Of a stretch of DNA of 64,000 nt, positions 25,801-37,100 are shown piece by piece; positions within the stretch are counted from its first letter, which is position 1; each line of letters starts with the position of its first letter. The notes under the pieces are model-generated. The model did no database searches. It saw only the letters and a program-made list of their open reading frames with translations, and was not told where the DNA came from. The position numbers were made by a program, and so were the translations under genes. The DNA is from Campylorhamphus procurvoides. Taxonomy: Eukaryota; Chordata; Aves; Passeriformes; Dendrocolaptidae. The stretch is taken from positions 2,845,430 through 2,909,429 of the forward strand of contig WBMV01000298.1 in the NCBI GenBank assembly GCA_013396655.1, given 5' to 3'.

Positions 25801-26550
25801 AAGTGCTTAGACATGCTAAGAATAAATGTGGAAGCCAGCATATTACAGGTAAGTTTCCTGCATTCATAAAACAAATATTAACACCACACTGGAAAAATGA
25901 GCGTATACTTACAGATATGTTTGTGGGTGCTTTTAGAAAGGGCTGACATAGAACTAAAGACAGAGTTCTGAAGACAGGGTTACTGCAAGTAGAATTACTC
26001 AGGAGAAAGTTTGAGATGGTAGAATCACTTCTCTGTAATTCTTATCTAACTGAAATTGGACTCTCCCCCTATTCATGCAGGCTAATTGAAGGTTTACTAC
26101 TTTTAATACTACTTTGTCTCAAAAGGTGGTATCTTTCTTGGTCTAGCTTTTGTACACAAGGAGATTAGAAAGTAAGAGGTCAGAACAAGGAAGAGAAAAA
26201 ACACTGTAATGGTTGTTATTTGTATCAATTTAATGTCCATGTTAGTATGTTAGAATGCCTCCTGGCTGGAGGTGTTGCTGAGCCTGAGACAGATGCTCTT
26301 ACTTCAGCAAGTCATGCAAAAACAATGAGCTTGTATATAATAGGCCATAAGTTACCTTATGGACTTAAGTAATAGAGTAGGAGAGCTTGAGTGTCAGGCA
26401 GTTACTAATTTTGACGATGGGCAGGATAACCATGTGGTGTGCTTCTCACTTAACTTCAATATGCAGTTGACTCTCCAGGATGTGTTTTTACACAGCATCA
26501 AGGCTTAAACAGACTTGTTAGTCACTGAACCCTGATTCTCTGATGAAACT
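22870..26550. other. Intergenic, no gene recognised
   Basis: AT-rich with a small tandem repeat at 23948-24010 (listed separately). A 105-codon minus-strand frame at 25385-25068 has no recognisable domain, and I do not call it a gene. Confidence 0.5.
23948..24010 (+). repeat. Three-copy 21-bp AT-rich tandem repeat
   Basis: The unit AAGATTTAATTAATATATATT is repeated three times with period 21 (conserved G at 23949, 23970 and 23991). The first copy has GACTTAATT instead of GATTTAATT. Each unit contains the palindrome TTAATTAA. Confidence 0.85.
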
Positions 26551-26551
26551 C

Positions 26552-26763
26552 TGTCTGAATGTAAGAGAGCATACACTGTGAGGGCGGTCAGACACTGGAT
26601 CAGGTTGTCCAGGGAGCCTGTGGAGTCTCCATCCTTGAAGATATCCAAAACCCGATTGGACACAGCTCTATACAACCTGCAGTACCTGACCCTGCTTTGA
26701 ACAGAGGGTTGGACTAGACAATCTCCAGAGGTCCCTTCCCACTTCAATCATTCTAGGATCTTA
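26552..26763 (+). mobile_element. CR1 LINE 3'-end fragment
   Basis: GTGAGGGCGGTCAGACACTGG, then ATCAGGTTGTCCAGGGAGCC (peptide end of ORF2), then GTTGGACTAGACAATCTCCAGAGGTCCCTTCCCACTTCA and a decayed ATTCTAGGATC tail. This is the order of a CR1 3' end on the + strand. The copy is short and truncated and has no coding capacity. An opposite-strand frame over it is only a shadow. Confidence 0.88.
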
Positions 26764-26764
26764 T

Positions 26765-29700
26765 ATGTTAACAACTCATGAGCTAAACAGAGCATGAAGA
26801 TGTCCAAAATAGTTCAAATTTGCTGGCATGTATGTTGTTAGCCCACTTCTGCTGTGAACTTCATTGGTCTGGTTCCTCTTGACTTCTGTGGAAACTGTCT
26901 ATACCAGCTGCTTTGTTTCTGCAAATAATCAGGAGAAATTAATGAGGGGGGGTGGGGGGGAAGAATTACTAGATTTCCAAATTCAACTGCCTGATATATG
27001 TGTGGAATTGATTGCACTTTTATGGATTAGTATAGTACAAAAGTTGGTGGTGTTTTCTGTTTTGTAGTAGCTAGCTACTAAATGTCTGTTTTCTGCTGTT
27101 CCCCACAATATTTGTGCAGAGCACTACTGAATGAAAGTTCAGGAGGTTTAAACTGTGGGTTTTGTACTGGTTAGAGGTGGTAGAAGTGCCCTGAAACAAT
27201 GGTTGAAGGAGCTTTGCTGAGTAATGCAACGTGTTCCAAAAGCTTAATGGCTTGGAAACCATCATGATAGTAGTGTGGTGAATGTGGAGCGCTTGAACTT
27301 TTTTCTTATTCGGAGATAAAACACAAGGCTGTTCATAAACTTATTTTAAATGGTCTGTCATTTTTCCTTCATACCAATTGAACTGCATGACGGGCTTCTT
27401 TCTAAAGGTAACTGTTGTAGATTATTTTTGCTTACAAATTCTGAAGTAATAGAAACTTCTACACAGCACTAGACATTGATAATGACAGTAAAATAATTAG
27501 CAGACTCCAGAGTGCCTATGTTTCAAAGAGTGGAACTAACTGGACGTGTGTTCACTGCTTAGTCTGTATATCCATAACCCCTTACCACCACCATTTAGAA
27601 TTATTGGCCTACAACCACCTTTAGAAGGAACTGATGATGATAATGTCTCTTTTGACAGTTCCAAGGCTATCAGGGTGGCTCTGTACTGCAAGTATCATCC
27701 CTTGGACATGAAATGTGATGTAGGGCTCTGTTACTTTGATCTGTGTACTTCCTAAATGTTATTATAGAAAAGTGGTAGTATGTTACAGTTGCACTCCCTA
27801 ATTACTTAGAAGCAGTTGTGAGGTTACGCTATAAACATATTTCTATGACAACCAAAAATATGGTCAATATATGGCTTTTCTAGCATGGCCTGTATCTGAG
27901 GTGCAGAAGTTTTCACCACATACTGGAAAAGAGCATTTTGGCCTTTTCCCATTGAAAACCTCTGGATTAGCATTTCTCTTGTTAGTGTCAGAGCTTTTCA
28001 GACTAGAGGCATCTTTCAACACCTGTGGGGCAGGTATGATGGAAAAAGACAACAGCTGCAGAAAGAAGAAACTACCAGACAATTCCTATGCTTTTTAACT
28101 GAAAGCTGTAGCAGCAGGCCAGCCAGCATGAACATAAATTCTGTTACAGAGAAAGTGTCACACAGACATGGAAGGGATGGGTATATGGGTAGTAGAAAAA
28201 CAACTTGCTGCTATTCTCATGTGCTGGTGAATTTCACCTACAACCTGTCACTGTCCAGAGATCGGACAGGACTTGCAGCGACAGAAAGTGAACAGAACAA
28301 TTCTGTATTGACACAGAAAATACTGAAGGAGTGAATAAATATACCAACTGGACTGTTCTACAGATCAGCAACTTTGCTGAGGGGTTTCATCCTGAGGTGC
28401 AATGTTTCCACTGAACTTGAGTTTGGTTCAATCAAGGAAAAAGGCCATCTGCAAGTGAGTTGTTAGCATTATCTGTTCTTTCTCTTGTTATCTTGCTGCT
28501 AAAATTTTGCATTTTCTTCACACTGCTCATTAGCTGTAGATAACTATAAATTAAACGTCAACATGAATGTTTCTCTCCTTCCCATAAAGCTGGGGAAAAT
28601 TACCTCTTCAAGCCTACTGGACTATGTCTGTTCCGAAGCTCCTACTGCTCTGACAGAATTGTTACTGCTGTCTTCTAGTTGAAAGTTTAAAGAAGTTGCC
28701 TGTGGAAAAAGGGCGGAGACAGTTTTAGAACTGAACTTAAGCATAGGCAGGGAAAGAAGAGGCAGAGGGTGCCTGGGGAGATGACAGAATCTGTGTTTGT
28801 GGAGATAGTCTGAACTTGGCAAGGTCTCCAGCTGTCTGCTTTAACTGAGTAGAGGGTTTTATTTGGTGACCTCCTGAAATTGTTCTCAAACTGAATTATC
28901 CTGCAAGTATAAAAGTAGATGGACAAGATGGAATAGGCATGTATTAGAATGAGGAGGAAGGTAGCCATAGAATTAATCAAAACTTATAATACCCAAGTTA
29001 TTTTGGTTTAAAATTAGATATGGAATTAATCCAAATTTTTGGGGTTATCATAGGAATAAATTTGTGTGCAGTTCTCCTGTCAGTGATATTTCATCTGTAT
29101 TAATGGAGGCCAAGGTCTGTGTTCTCTATTTGAATGGATGGCCCACAGTGAAGCTGTAGAGGGTTGCTCCCATCAACCATGAATGATTAAGGACACGTGG
29201 GAAAAGAAATAGGGAAAAATTAAGTTATAGAGTAATTCTGACCTGTTTCCTTCCTATGTTGCTCAATGCCTAGGCAATAGATTGTGTAAGGTGGGTTGAA
29301 ATCTGTGGTTAATACAGGCATCTCCTGCTGAAGTGCATGTTTCCAGTCTTTCCATGTGGAACTACATGACTCTGTGTAAACTACTTAAATATATACAAGC
29401 AGCATGTAAACAAATGGCTGTGACTCCCTAGTTTAGTGGTTTACAGATGTAATTGGGAGCAAACCCAGCTGGGTTCCTGCCCTGGTGGATTATTAGTACA
29501 AATTAATTAACCTAAGCTTAACAAAGTTGTTGAAACAGTATCAACAGGAGAATCTAAATTGTCCTATTCCAGAGATACTGTAGTTTGTTGTCAAAATAAT
29601 GTTGTGGGAGAAGAAGAGTTATGAGTTCAAATACCCTCAGGTAAAGAGGGAAAATGAGGCCTATGGCTGCCACATCCATGTGTGCATCCTAACTGCTTAG

Positions 29701-30040
29701 CTCTTGGCTAAAAGGCAGGAGGCCAAACCCTTGGAAAACCTTTGGTTTCAGGTCTGCTTTTTCTGCAGGTACTTAAGAGGGATTGCTGTTTCAAGCTGTT
29801 TACAAGTAAATTACTTCTATTTTTTTCATTAAAATGTAAAGAAAAAGGGTATTTGAACTTCAGCTGAAGAATTGATTACACCACCTTGTAATGGAGTGTT
29901 TCTCTCAGCATCACTGGTTTGTCTTGCTAGTGATTTATCAGGGTAACGTAATGAGGAGATATGATACAACAGCTTCCTTGCATCTGGACGATGGAGGATG
30001 AGTGGATTCACACGGCAAAACAAACCCCCGGCTTTGAGAA
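26765..30040. other. Intergenic, upstream of the CpG island
   Basis: No gene recognised. One G-rich spot, G7-T-G7 at 26946-26960, is the only compositional oddity. Short open frames at 27.5-28.3 kb show no known domain and no splice context. Confidence 0.5.
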
Positions 30041-30330
30041 AGGGAGAACGGTCGCGATGGAGAATGATCGCAGCGGAGGAGAACGACTGAGTCGAGGAGT
30101 GGAAACCGGAACGCAGCGAGCAGAAAAGGAAGGCACATTTAACCGGGCTGCAATAATGCACCTGCACGACGGCGGCTGCAGAGCTCGGCGAGCGGCGAAG
30201 AGCATCCCCTCCGCGCACGCAAGTTGCCCGGCGCGCCCCTCCGCGCGGCTCGCCTTCCCGACGGCCGATGGCGAATCCCGGGCCGCGCCGAGGCGCTCCC
30301 GCCGGGAAGGGGGGCGCGGCGCCGCGGGGC

Positions 30331-30340
30331 GGCCAATGGG
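30331..30340 (+). promoter_or_regulatory. CCAAT box beside a GC box
   Basis: GGCCAATGGG fits the NF-Y core site (CCAAT with a GG/AG flank) and directly follows GCGGGGC. It sits in the CpG island, about 580 bases upstream of the assembly gap. Distance to the true start site is unknown. Confidence 0.45.
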
Positions 30341-30920
30341 NCTGCCTGTTGCAAGCCCCCCGCACCCCGCCCCGCCGCTCCCCGCAGCCTGTTTACTTTC
30401 CCGGGGCCCCGCGGGGCGGTGTCGCCCCCTCCCCGGGGGTGAAGTCGCTATCACAACTCCAGCCCCCGCCTCCCTCTTCTCTTCCTCCCCGTCCTCCCCC
30501 TCCGCCGGCGGGGAGAGGCGCCGCAGCAGCTGCGGCTTCGCCCCCGGCCCCAGCCCCGGCGGGAGGAGTTTCCTGCTCGCAAACTCCGGGGCCAGGTGGG
30601 GAGGGGGCAGCGCCCCCCGGGCCGGCAGGGTCGCCCCGCCGCGCCGGAGCGAGCCATGGCTCTGCGGGAGAGAAGGGAGGAGGGGAGAGGCAAGCCATGT
30701 TTAAAACAAACTACACCCTTCTCCTCGCCTCCCGCGGCAGACCCGTATGTACCAACTCCGGCGCCCATCCGGGCAGGGCCCCCGGGGGCGGGGGGCGGCG
30801 CCTCCCTTGGGAGCCGCGGGATGCGGGGCGGGGATGCGGGGCCCCGCCGCCGTCCGGGCACCTCGGGGCGGGCGGGCAGCCTGCCGGGGAGGGAGCCGGC
30901 TGCCTGCGAGACCGCCTTCC

Positions 30921-30990
30921 NNNNNNNNNNNNNNNNNNNNNNNNNNNNNNNNNNNNNNNNNNNNNNNNNNNNNNNNNNNNNNNNNNNNNN
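30921..30990. other. Assembly gap of 70 N
   Basis: A run of N breaks the GC-rich island; its true length may differ from 70. HMGN3 exon 1, with the start codon and the first five codons, is expected around here and was not found in flanking sequence. Open frames drawn across the N run are meaningless. Confidence 0.98.
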
Positions 30991-31055
30991 AGCCCGGAGC
31001 CGTGGCTGCCCCGGCGCTGGCAGAGGGCGGGCTCAGCCCGGACGGGGACAGCCGG

Positions 31056-31077
31056 CCCCCTCCCTCCCTCCCTCCCT
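31056..31077 (+). repeat. CCCT microsatellite
   Basis: About five tandem CCCT units in the CpG island, just downstream of the gap. Confidence 0.85.
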
Positions 31078-31199
31078 GCGGGGCCCCGAGGGTGGGCGGC
31101 GGCGGAGGAGGAGGGAGGCCCTGCCGCCGGAGGTCCGCGCCCAGAACTTGCTGCCCGCCTTCTTTCTGCAGGCGCCGAGAGTGTAACGAGAGACTTGAC

Positions 31200-34100
31200 A
31201 CTAAACGCAGGCTGTGACAAAAAATGATAGCTGCAGTCCGTTCGTTTTAACTGGGTCAGCTAAGGCAAAGCAATTTGTGTTTTTCCCAAATGTCACCTGT
31301 GACCTCCTAATACACCGTATATGGGCTGGGGCTCGAATCTATTTTAATAAAGCTACAGGTGGATGATGCCTTCCAGGTAACTCGGGGTTTACTTTCTGTC
31401 CTTTGCTTGTTCCTTGTGGGAGGTTTAAAAATGTCAACTTGTCAAGTGTGTTGCTGAATTATTTAACTCGTTATGGAGTACGTGATTCTGGTTCTGAAAA
31501 TGGATACAACCGTGGGGTTGATTGCCCTGATTGGAATAGCTGGGCTTGAAGTCAGTGAATGTTGGGCAGTTTTTCCTCCTGGTCTGCTCTCAATGCACCC
31601 TCGTGTGCTTCCGTGCTTTTATTGCCAGTGCTTGTCATCAGGAAAAGGTTGAAAGTTATCCTGTATCCTTAAGACCCTCCACAACTTTTGAAACCTTGTA
31701 AACTTACTACCCTGCTTCCTTTGCCCTTCTGCGTTCTTATGCTACAGATGTTTCAGGCTGTCCTTCCTAAGTGGGGGTAGAGTTAAAGACACTCCTGTAG
31801 GTTTCTGTGGTCTGTTGTGAAGTGTTTATTAAGAGTAGCCATCTTTGTGTAACTCCATGAGAACATATCTCCTTTCTAGAAGACCACAATAAAAGTAATA
31901 AAAACATTGCATATGGGATCAGAGCAATGGAGATGAATTTTAATGGTGCAGTAAATTTTATTTTGCTTAGTATTGTATGGGTAAGCATTTACATTTTAAG
32001 ATTATGCATGAAGTGGGCTTTGGGAAGCACTGGTTCCAGGCAAAGTGTATGATTAGTGGCTTCACTTTTTGAGAAAAGCAGAATTGCCATAAGTATTGTA
32101 TTATAGTCCAGAATAACATCCACAGAGTGAGAAGTGGGTGATACAACAGTAGCTGAATAATTACAGCAGTCAGCTTCCACATGGAGGACAAACCATCATG
32201 TGCAACTACTAGTCAGTTCTTCTGTTAAAACTTCCAACTTATAACAAGACTTGTAACGCTGAAAATTTTATAAGGAAATAAACATAAAAAGTCAAAATAA
32301 GAAATTTTCACAATTAAGGGTGTAAGCAAATAAATAATGCTGCAAGCAGGGTTTAATCCACCTGTATATGTGTTTGTGTATCCTTAGTTATCTAAACTGG
32401 CTGCTTCTTTTTTCTTTGTTTTTCTTTTTTTTCTCTGTTTTTCATCTCTACGTAAACTCAAGTCAGTGGCTGAGTCCCTGGCCTCACGTTCAGTGTGAAT
32501 ATTATGAAAAAAAATATGTGGGCTGTCTCCACTTCTCTAAAGGATTGTGGCTCTAGGGTGTTGGGTCATCCTTGCTCATTGCTTGAGGGTTACTGATAAA
32601 AGGAAGAACTTACTGTGTGTTGAGATGGTGTTTAATGCTGTGCTGAAGCAAAAAGGGGTTGAACTCTGGACTTCTCCTGTCAGATTTCTGCACCCCTCAT
32701 CTCTTCTAATAACATGTTGTGGTGTGAACATGGCCTTTCACAAGAAGAGTGGCATGCCAGTGTGGGATAAACCAGAATGCTTGTTTTGGTATTGATAGCA
32801 ACGAACGCCTTGACATGGGTTGGGGTGGTTTGTTTTGTCACTTATCTTTCTGGAATTAGCTCTTGGATCATATTGAAAAACTCCTTGACCTTGAAACAGC
32901 CCCAGTAAAAAATACCTCTGTGTTATCCATAAAAGGTTGAAAAACCATTCTGTATCTGATGGCAGGGAGAATCATGGTATGGTCACATATACTCATGTGC
33001 GTAAGCATCCATCAAGATGAACAGCACTTGGCTTCGTGAAGTAAGATGTGCACCATCTCTGGTGGAAATCAGTAGGTCAAGTGATGACTTGTTCATATTG
33101 GGTGAGGAGCCTGTCAGTTAGTTGGGATTGCACTCCAGAATGACCCATCTTGTTCTTTATTCTGAGTATCTGAATCTGTGTAACACCACGTGCACCTCAC
33201 TTGTTTTGAAAATGCTTGGGGTTGAATCAGATGTGAGAACTAAATGCAACTTCTTAAGGCATTTTAGCTCTCTTTTATATGTATATTTGAATACTGCTGT
33301 TGTTTCAGGGCAAAGAAAAATATTGTGTTCTAATTAGTCATTTCAGTAGGTTATTTGCTAGCTTCATGTAGTCAGGAATGTAGTTTGCAGTATAACTGAT
33401 GCTCTGAAGATATAGTAGAGAACATCTGTGGCGGGTTCCTGTTCCCTTATGCAAACTCACTTTTTTTGTAGTCAGAGGTACTAGTTGGTTATATTTACTG
33501 CAGAAAACAAACCCGCTGAGTAATTTGCTTGTAGTGCTGCTGCTTTAGCAGGTATTAGAAGGTACCACATTCAATGGTTGCCCTATCATAGTGCATTTAA
33601 AGTTACCTGATCAAGTGGTAAGTTTTTTGTGAGACTTTGACTAGTTGTTTTGCCAACTAGGTGTCTGTCAATTTATTTTCTAATCTTTGGGGTTAAGTGC
33701 ATGTTCTTACATGTACTAATGTGAAGCTTTTGAAGTCCACTTATGCTTTTTTTGTTTGGACCTAAACTGAATTCTCTTTGCAAAATTCTCCTGTGTGTTT
33801 GAGTTTACATTTCTGAAATGTTACAAATATTCAAAGAGAAATGTTTTCTGTATCCACCAACAGGGGGAAAGGGGCACAGAAGTAAGTGGCTGAGTTGTTG
33901 GCATGGTCCCTTTATCTTGGATTCTCAGGTTAAGATGTCTGTCGTGATGTTTTGTTTCCCCTAATAAGCACCTATTGCACTTTTCAGTGGTGCATTTGTT
34001 GTTATTTTGTCAAATTTGTCTTCTTGCTTTGTGGTGTGTACATATGAACTGAGGAACTTGCAATAATAACCAACTCTCTAAAATTTTTGTTGGAGCAACT

Positions 34101-37100
34101 TATCAAACAATTAACTAATGAAGTTGAGGTCCTGAAGGTGACAACTCTTTTTGCTGTAGCTCTGAATGATCCTTGTTGTTCTTTGGTCTGTGGAATGAAG
34201 TCTAGATCTTGTGCAAAGAGTAGCAGGTGAGTTCGTGTTCCTGATGCAGCAGTATGAACTATACTAAAGTGTTGTTCAGCTCCATTTCATGTCTGTTTCC
34301 ATGTTCTGATACTTGAGCTGTGATTCAGTCCACCTCAATTCAATGTACTATATATAATGTAGTAGTATTTCTTCTAAGGTTCTGCTCGTTTTGGCAGGAA
34401 AGAAGCTCCAGTGATGTTGTGGGAATGCGCACTGTCCCAATAAGTTGTTTCATCACTGGGGTTGGAAGCTCTTGGTCTGTAGCAGAGCCCCTCTTTAGTT
34501 TATCCTAGAACACAACAAGGCGCACTGTTAGCAGTGAGACATAGAAATGAGAAAGGTTCTGTATTTCGTTCCATGCTCTGTAGTTGATTATAGAATAGGA
34601 TGGAAAAGGGAAACTTTCACTTCAACTCCCCCTGTGTTTCATGCTGTTTCCTGCTTTCTCCCTGCCCATGAGAAGTAAAAGCAAAAGTCAGAGCTCTGAA
34701 AAGGGAGTTTCTCTTTCTACTTTTTCTGTTAGATCACTCCTGGACCACTCAGTAACTACAGGAAAACAGGCTAGGCAGGAGCAGAAGGTGACCTTCGTTG
34801 CATCTGTCACTGGCACACTCCTGACTTTGACAAATTTCTACCTAACAGGTCATCAGAGTTCTCAGGTGGACTTCTACCTTCAGCATCCTTTGCAGGGACA
34901 GGTAAAACAGCTGCTATTCAGAGATGCACTTAATATTCAAGTAAGGTAAAGAGAAGAGATGTGCTAGAGCATCTTAAAAAGATTGCAGGAGGCTTCTGAT
35001 AGTGAGAATGATGTTTTGTCACAATTTTAGAAATGGTACCACTTGTACTGGGTTTGTAACTATTGAGAATTTTAAACCTTGATGTATTTAAAAGTAATTG
35101 AAAATTGCTTAGTTGTCCTATTACAAGAAGGCCAGCTAAATCAGTTGACCAGACTGACTCAAAGGTTCTAAATCTTTCATAGAAAAATTAAGCAGAAAAG
35201 ATCAAAAATTTTTATCTGTTCATGGTATGCTAAGATATAATACTGTGTAACAGTGTTGAGTGGCACTGAAGAAAAAACATGCTTGAGCAATTCTGTTATG
35301 CCACATTTCAGTAGATTATGTTTACAGAGCTATTAAATACATGCAGCAAATACTTGTCCATGTTTTATGCTAGAGACACTGTAGCTTAGAAGGAGTTAAT
35401 TGTATAATTTTAGCTGCTATTATTATTGTTGTTGTTACTGAGTTATAGAGATTAAAAGTTCATTGACCAAGGATTTAATGATCTAAACCATTTTTTATAA
35501 TTTTATACAAGTCTGTAAAAATCTGATTCATTAGCAATTGATGACAATGTACATAAATCTTAGACTACACTGAAATACAATTGGACTTAATGTATGGGCA
35601 ACCTAAAACTTCTTAGATTTTCACTGAATTGTTGATTAAAAATGATTCTTCATGCTTCTTGGGCACATTAAAGCATGATATCTGATGAGGTGTACTTAGT
35701 GCAATCTACTTTGTAAATCATCACCTCTGGGTTCAACACTAACTAGGCACATGCAATATTTTTACATATGGTAGTTCAACACTCCAACATAGGCAATACT
35801 TTCTGGTATGCTGGAATATCAGTATTGTTAAGCTGAAAAAATAAAAAAAACCCACTGTGTTTAAATGTGATGTAGGAAGTATATGCTGTTTAGTTTAAGG
35901 CTGCTTTTCTCCTGTGTTACTTGAAAAACTTGAGTATCTCTGCTGTTTTATACCTAAGCAGTAGCTGTATATAGGCATGGTATATTCCAAGGTGGATCAT
36001 TCCTTTAGAGAAATTATATGAAGTTGAATTTTGCTCAACAGGATTGTAATGTTGTGTTTTGTGTAGAGTATTAGTAAACCAGATCCAGAGATTTCTCTTG
36101 AAAGTTAGCACTTTGTAGGATCATAATGGCCACCATCTATTTTCTATTCTTTAACCACACTACGCTAGCACAGTGATTTATCCCATGGTCCAGTAGCCAA
36201 AAAGAAGCTTTAATGTGCTGGACTTACATTTAAGGCCATCACCCTCTTAAAGTTTGTTTTCTGAACAGATTTGAATTTTTTTTTAAATCTTGGATCATTT
36301 TGCTGATCCAAGTTAGAGATGCTGCACAGTGGCACAATGAATGTGTGGTAACCTATTAGAAGGCAGCAGGGTTGGGAAATCAGCCACTGGCTGCACATAG
36401 AAATAAGATGCTCTTATACCAATTTTATTGTCAGCAAAATTGGCAGTGTGGGACTTCACAGTTTGGATAGTAGTTCAACAGATAATTTCAAGCTGGCATA
36501 TACAGACCAAAAGAAGGAATTCCAGATGCTCATTCCTGTCTTTATTCTGATTTAACCTGTAGGATATCATACTTGTTTGAGGTAGATTTTGGCCAGACCT
36601 GTCTGCTGGTCTAGTTTCCCCATGACACAAAGAGTTAAGCTGGCTTGTTGGCAGGAATGATTAGATGGGGAAGGGCAGAATGCTTCTTAGCAGTAGCCAG
36701 GCATTCATCTTTGATTTGATGGTCTCTAACTTAGAATTTCTAGAGGAGTATTCCTTAATTCATTAGAATAATCAAAACAACTCGGTGCTCAAATTGTGTC
36801 CTTGCAGCACTGGAGTGAGGAGGCATCAGTCAGGCTTGGTTTTTACTTTTTTTTTTACCCTCACCCCTCCTTGGTGTTTTTGGAAGCTACCAGTTTTCAA
36901 TCGATTACTGCTGTAAATTGGAGATACAGCTCCTGTCTTCCCATAGTAAAGAGTGGGTGTACTTGGTAACAGTGAAAGCTGCAAATATAAAATGCTGTGT
37001 TCCCTAAGAACATTGGAATCTGTCTGCATAAAATAATTCTGTATGTTCCATCAGCACCAGCTTTGTTGGGACAGCTGGGTTTGCTCATCCCACCTAGCTT

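Larger units (their letters stand above)
30045..31180. promoter_or_regulatory. HMGN3: CpG island, inferred HMGN3 promoter and exon 1 region
   Basis: This is the only strongly GC- and CpG-rich block of the window, in AT-rich surroundings. It holds many CCGCCC/GGGCGG-type Sp1 boxes (for example about 30325, 30366 and 30865), a CCAAT box at 30331-30340 and a CCCT microsatellite at about 31056-31077. HMGN-family genes start in CpG islands, and this is the only one upstream of the HMGN3 exons on the right strand side. The long open frames across it, on both strands, result from the lack of A/T-rich stop codons and from the N run; they are not genes. I see no reliable transcription start. Confidence 0.8.

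Noticed and set aside
30268..31227. 319-codon + strand open frame and several 100-250-codon frames on both strands in the CpG island
   Set aside because: GC-rich DNA lacks stop codons by composition, the frame crosses 70 N, and the translation is proline/glycine/arginine/alanine-rich with no domain.
34641..34949. 102-codon + strand frame in intron 1 as a possible alternative HMGN3 exon
   Set aside because: The sequence does not resemble HMGN proteins, and joining it to exon 2 would not give the conserved N-terminus.
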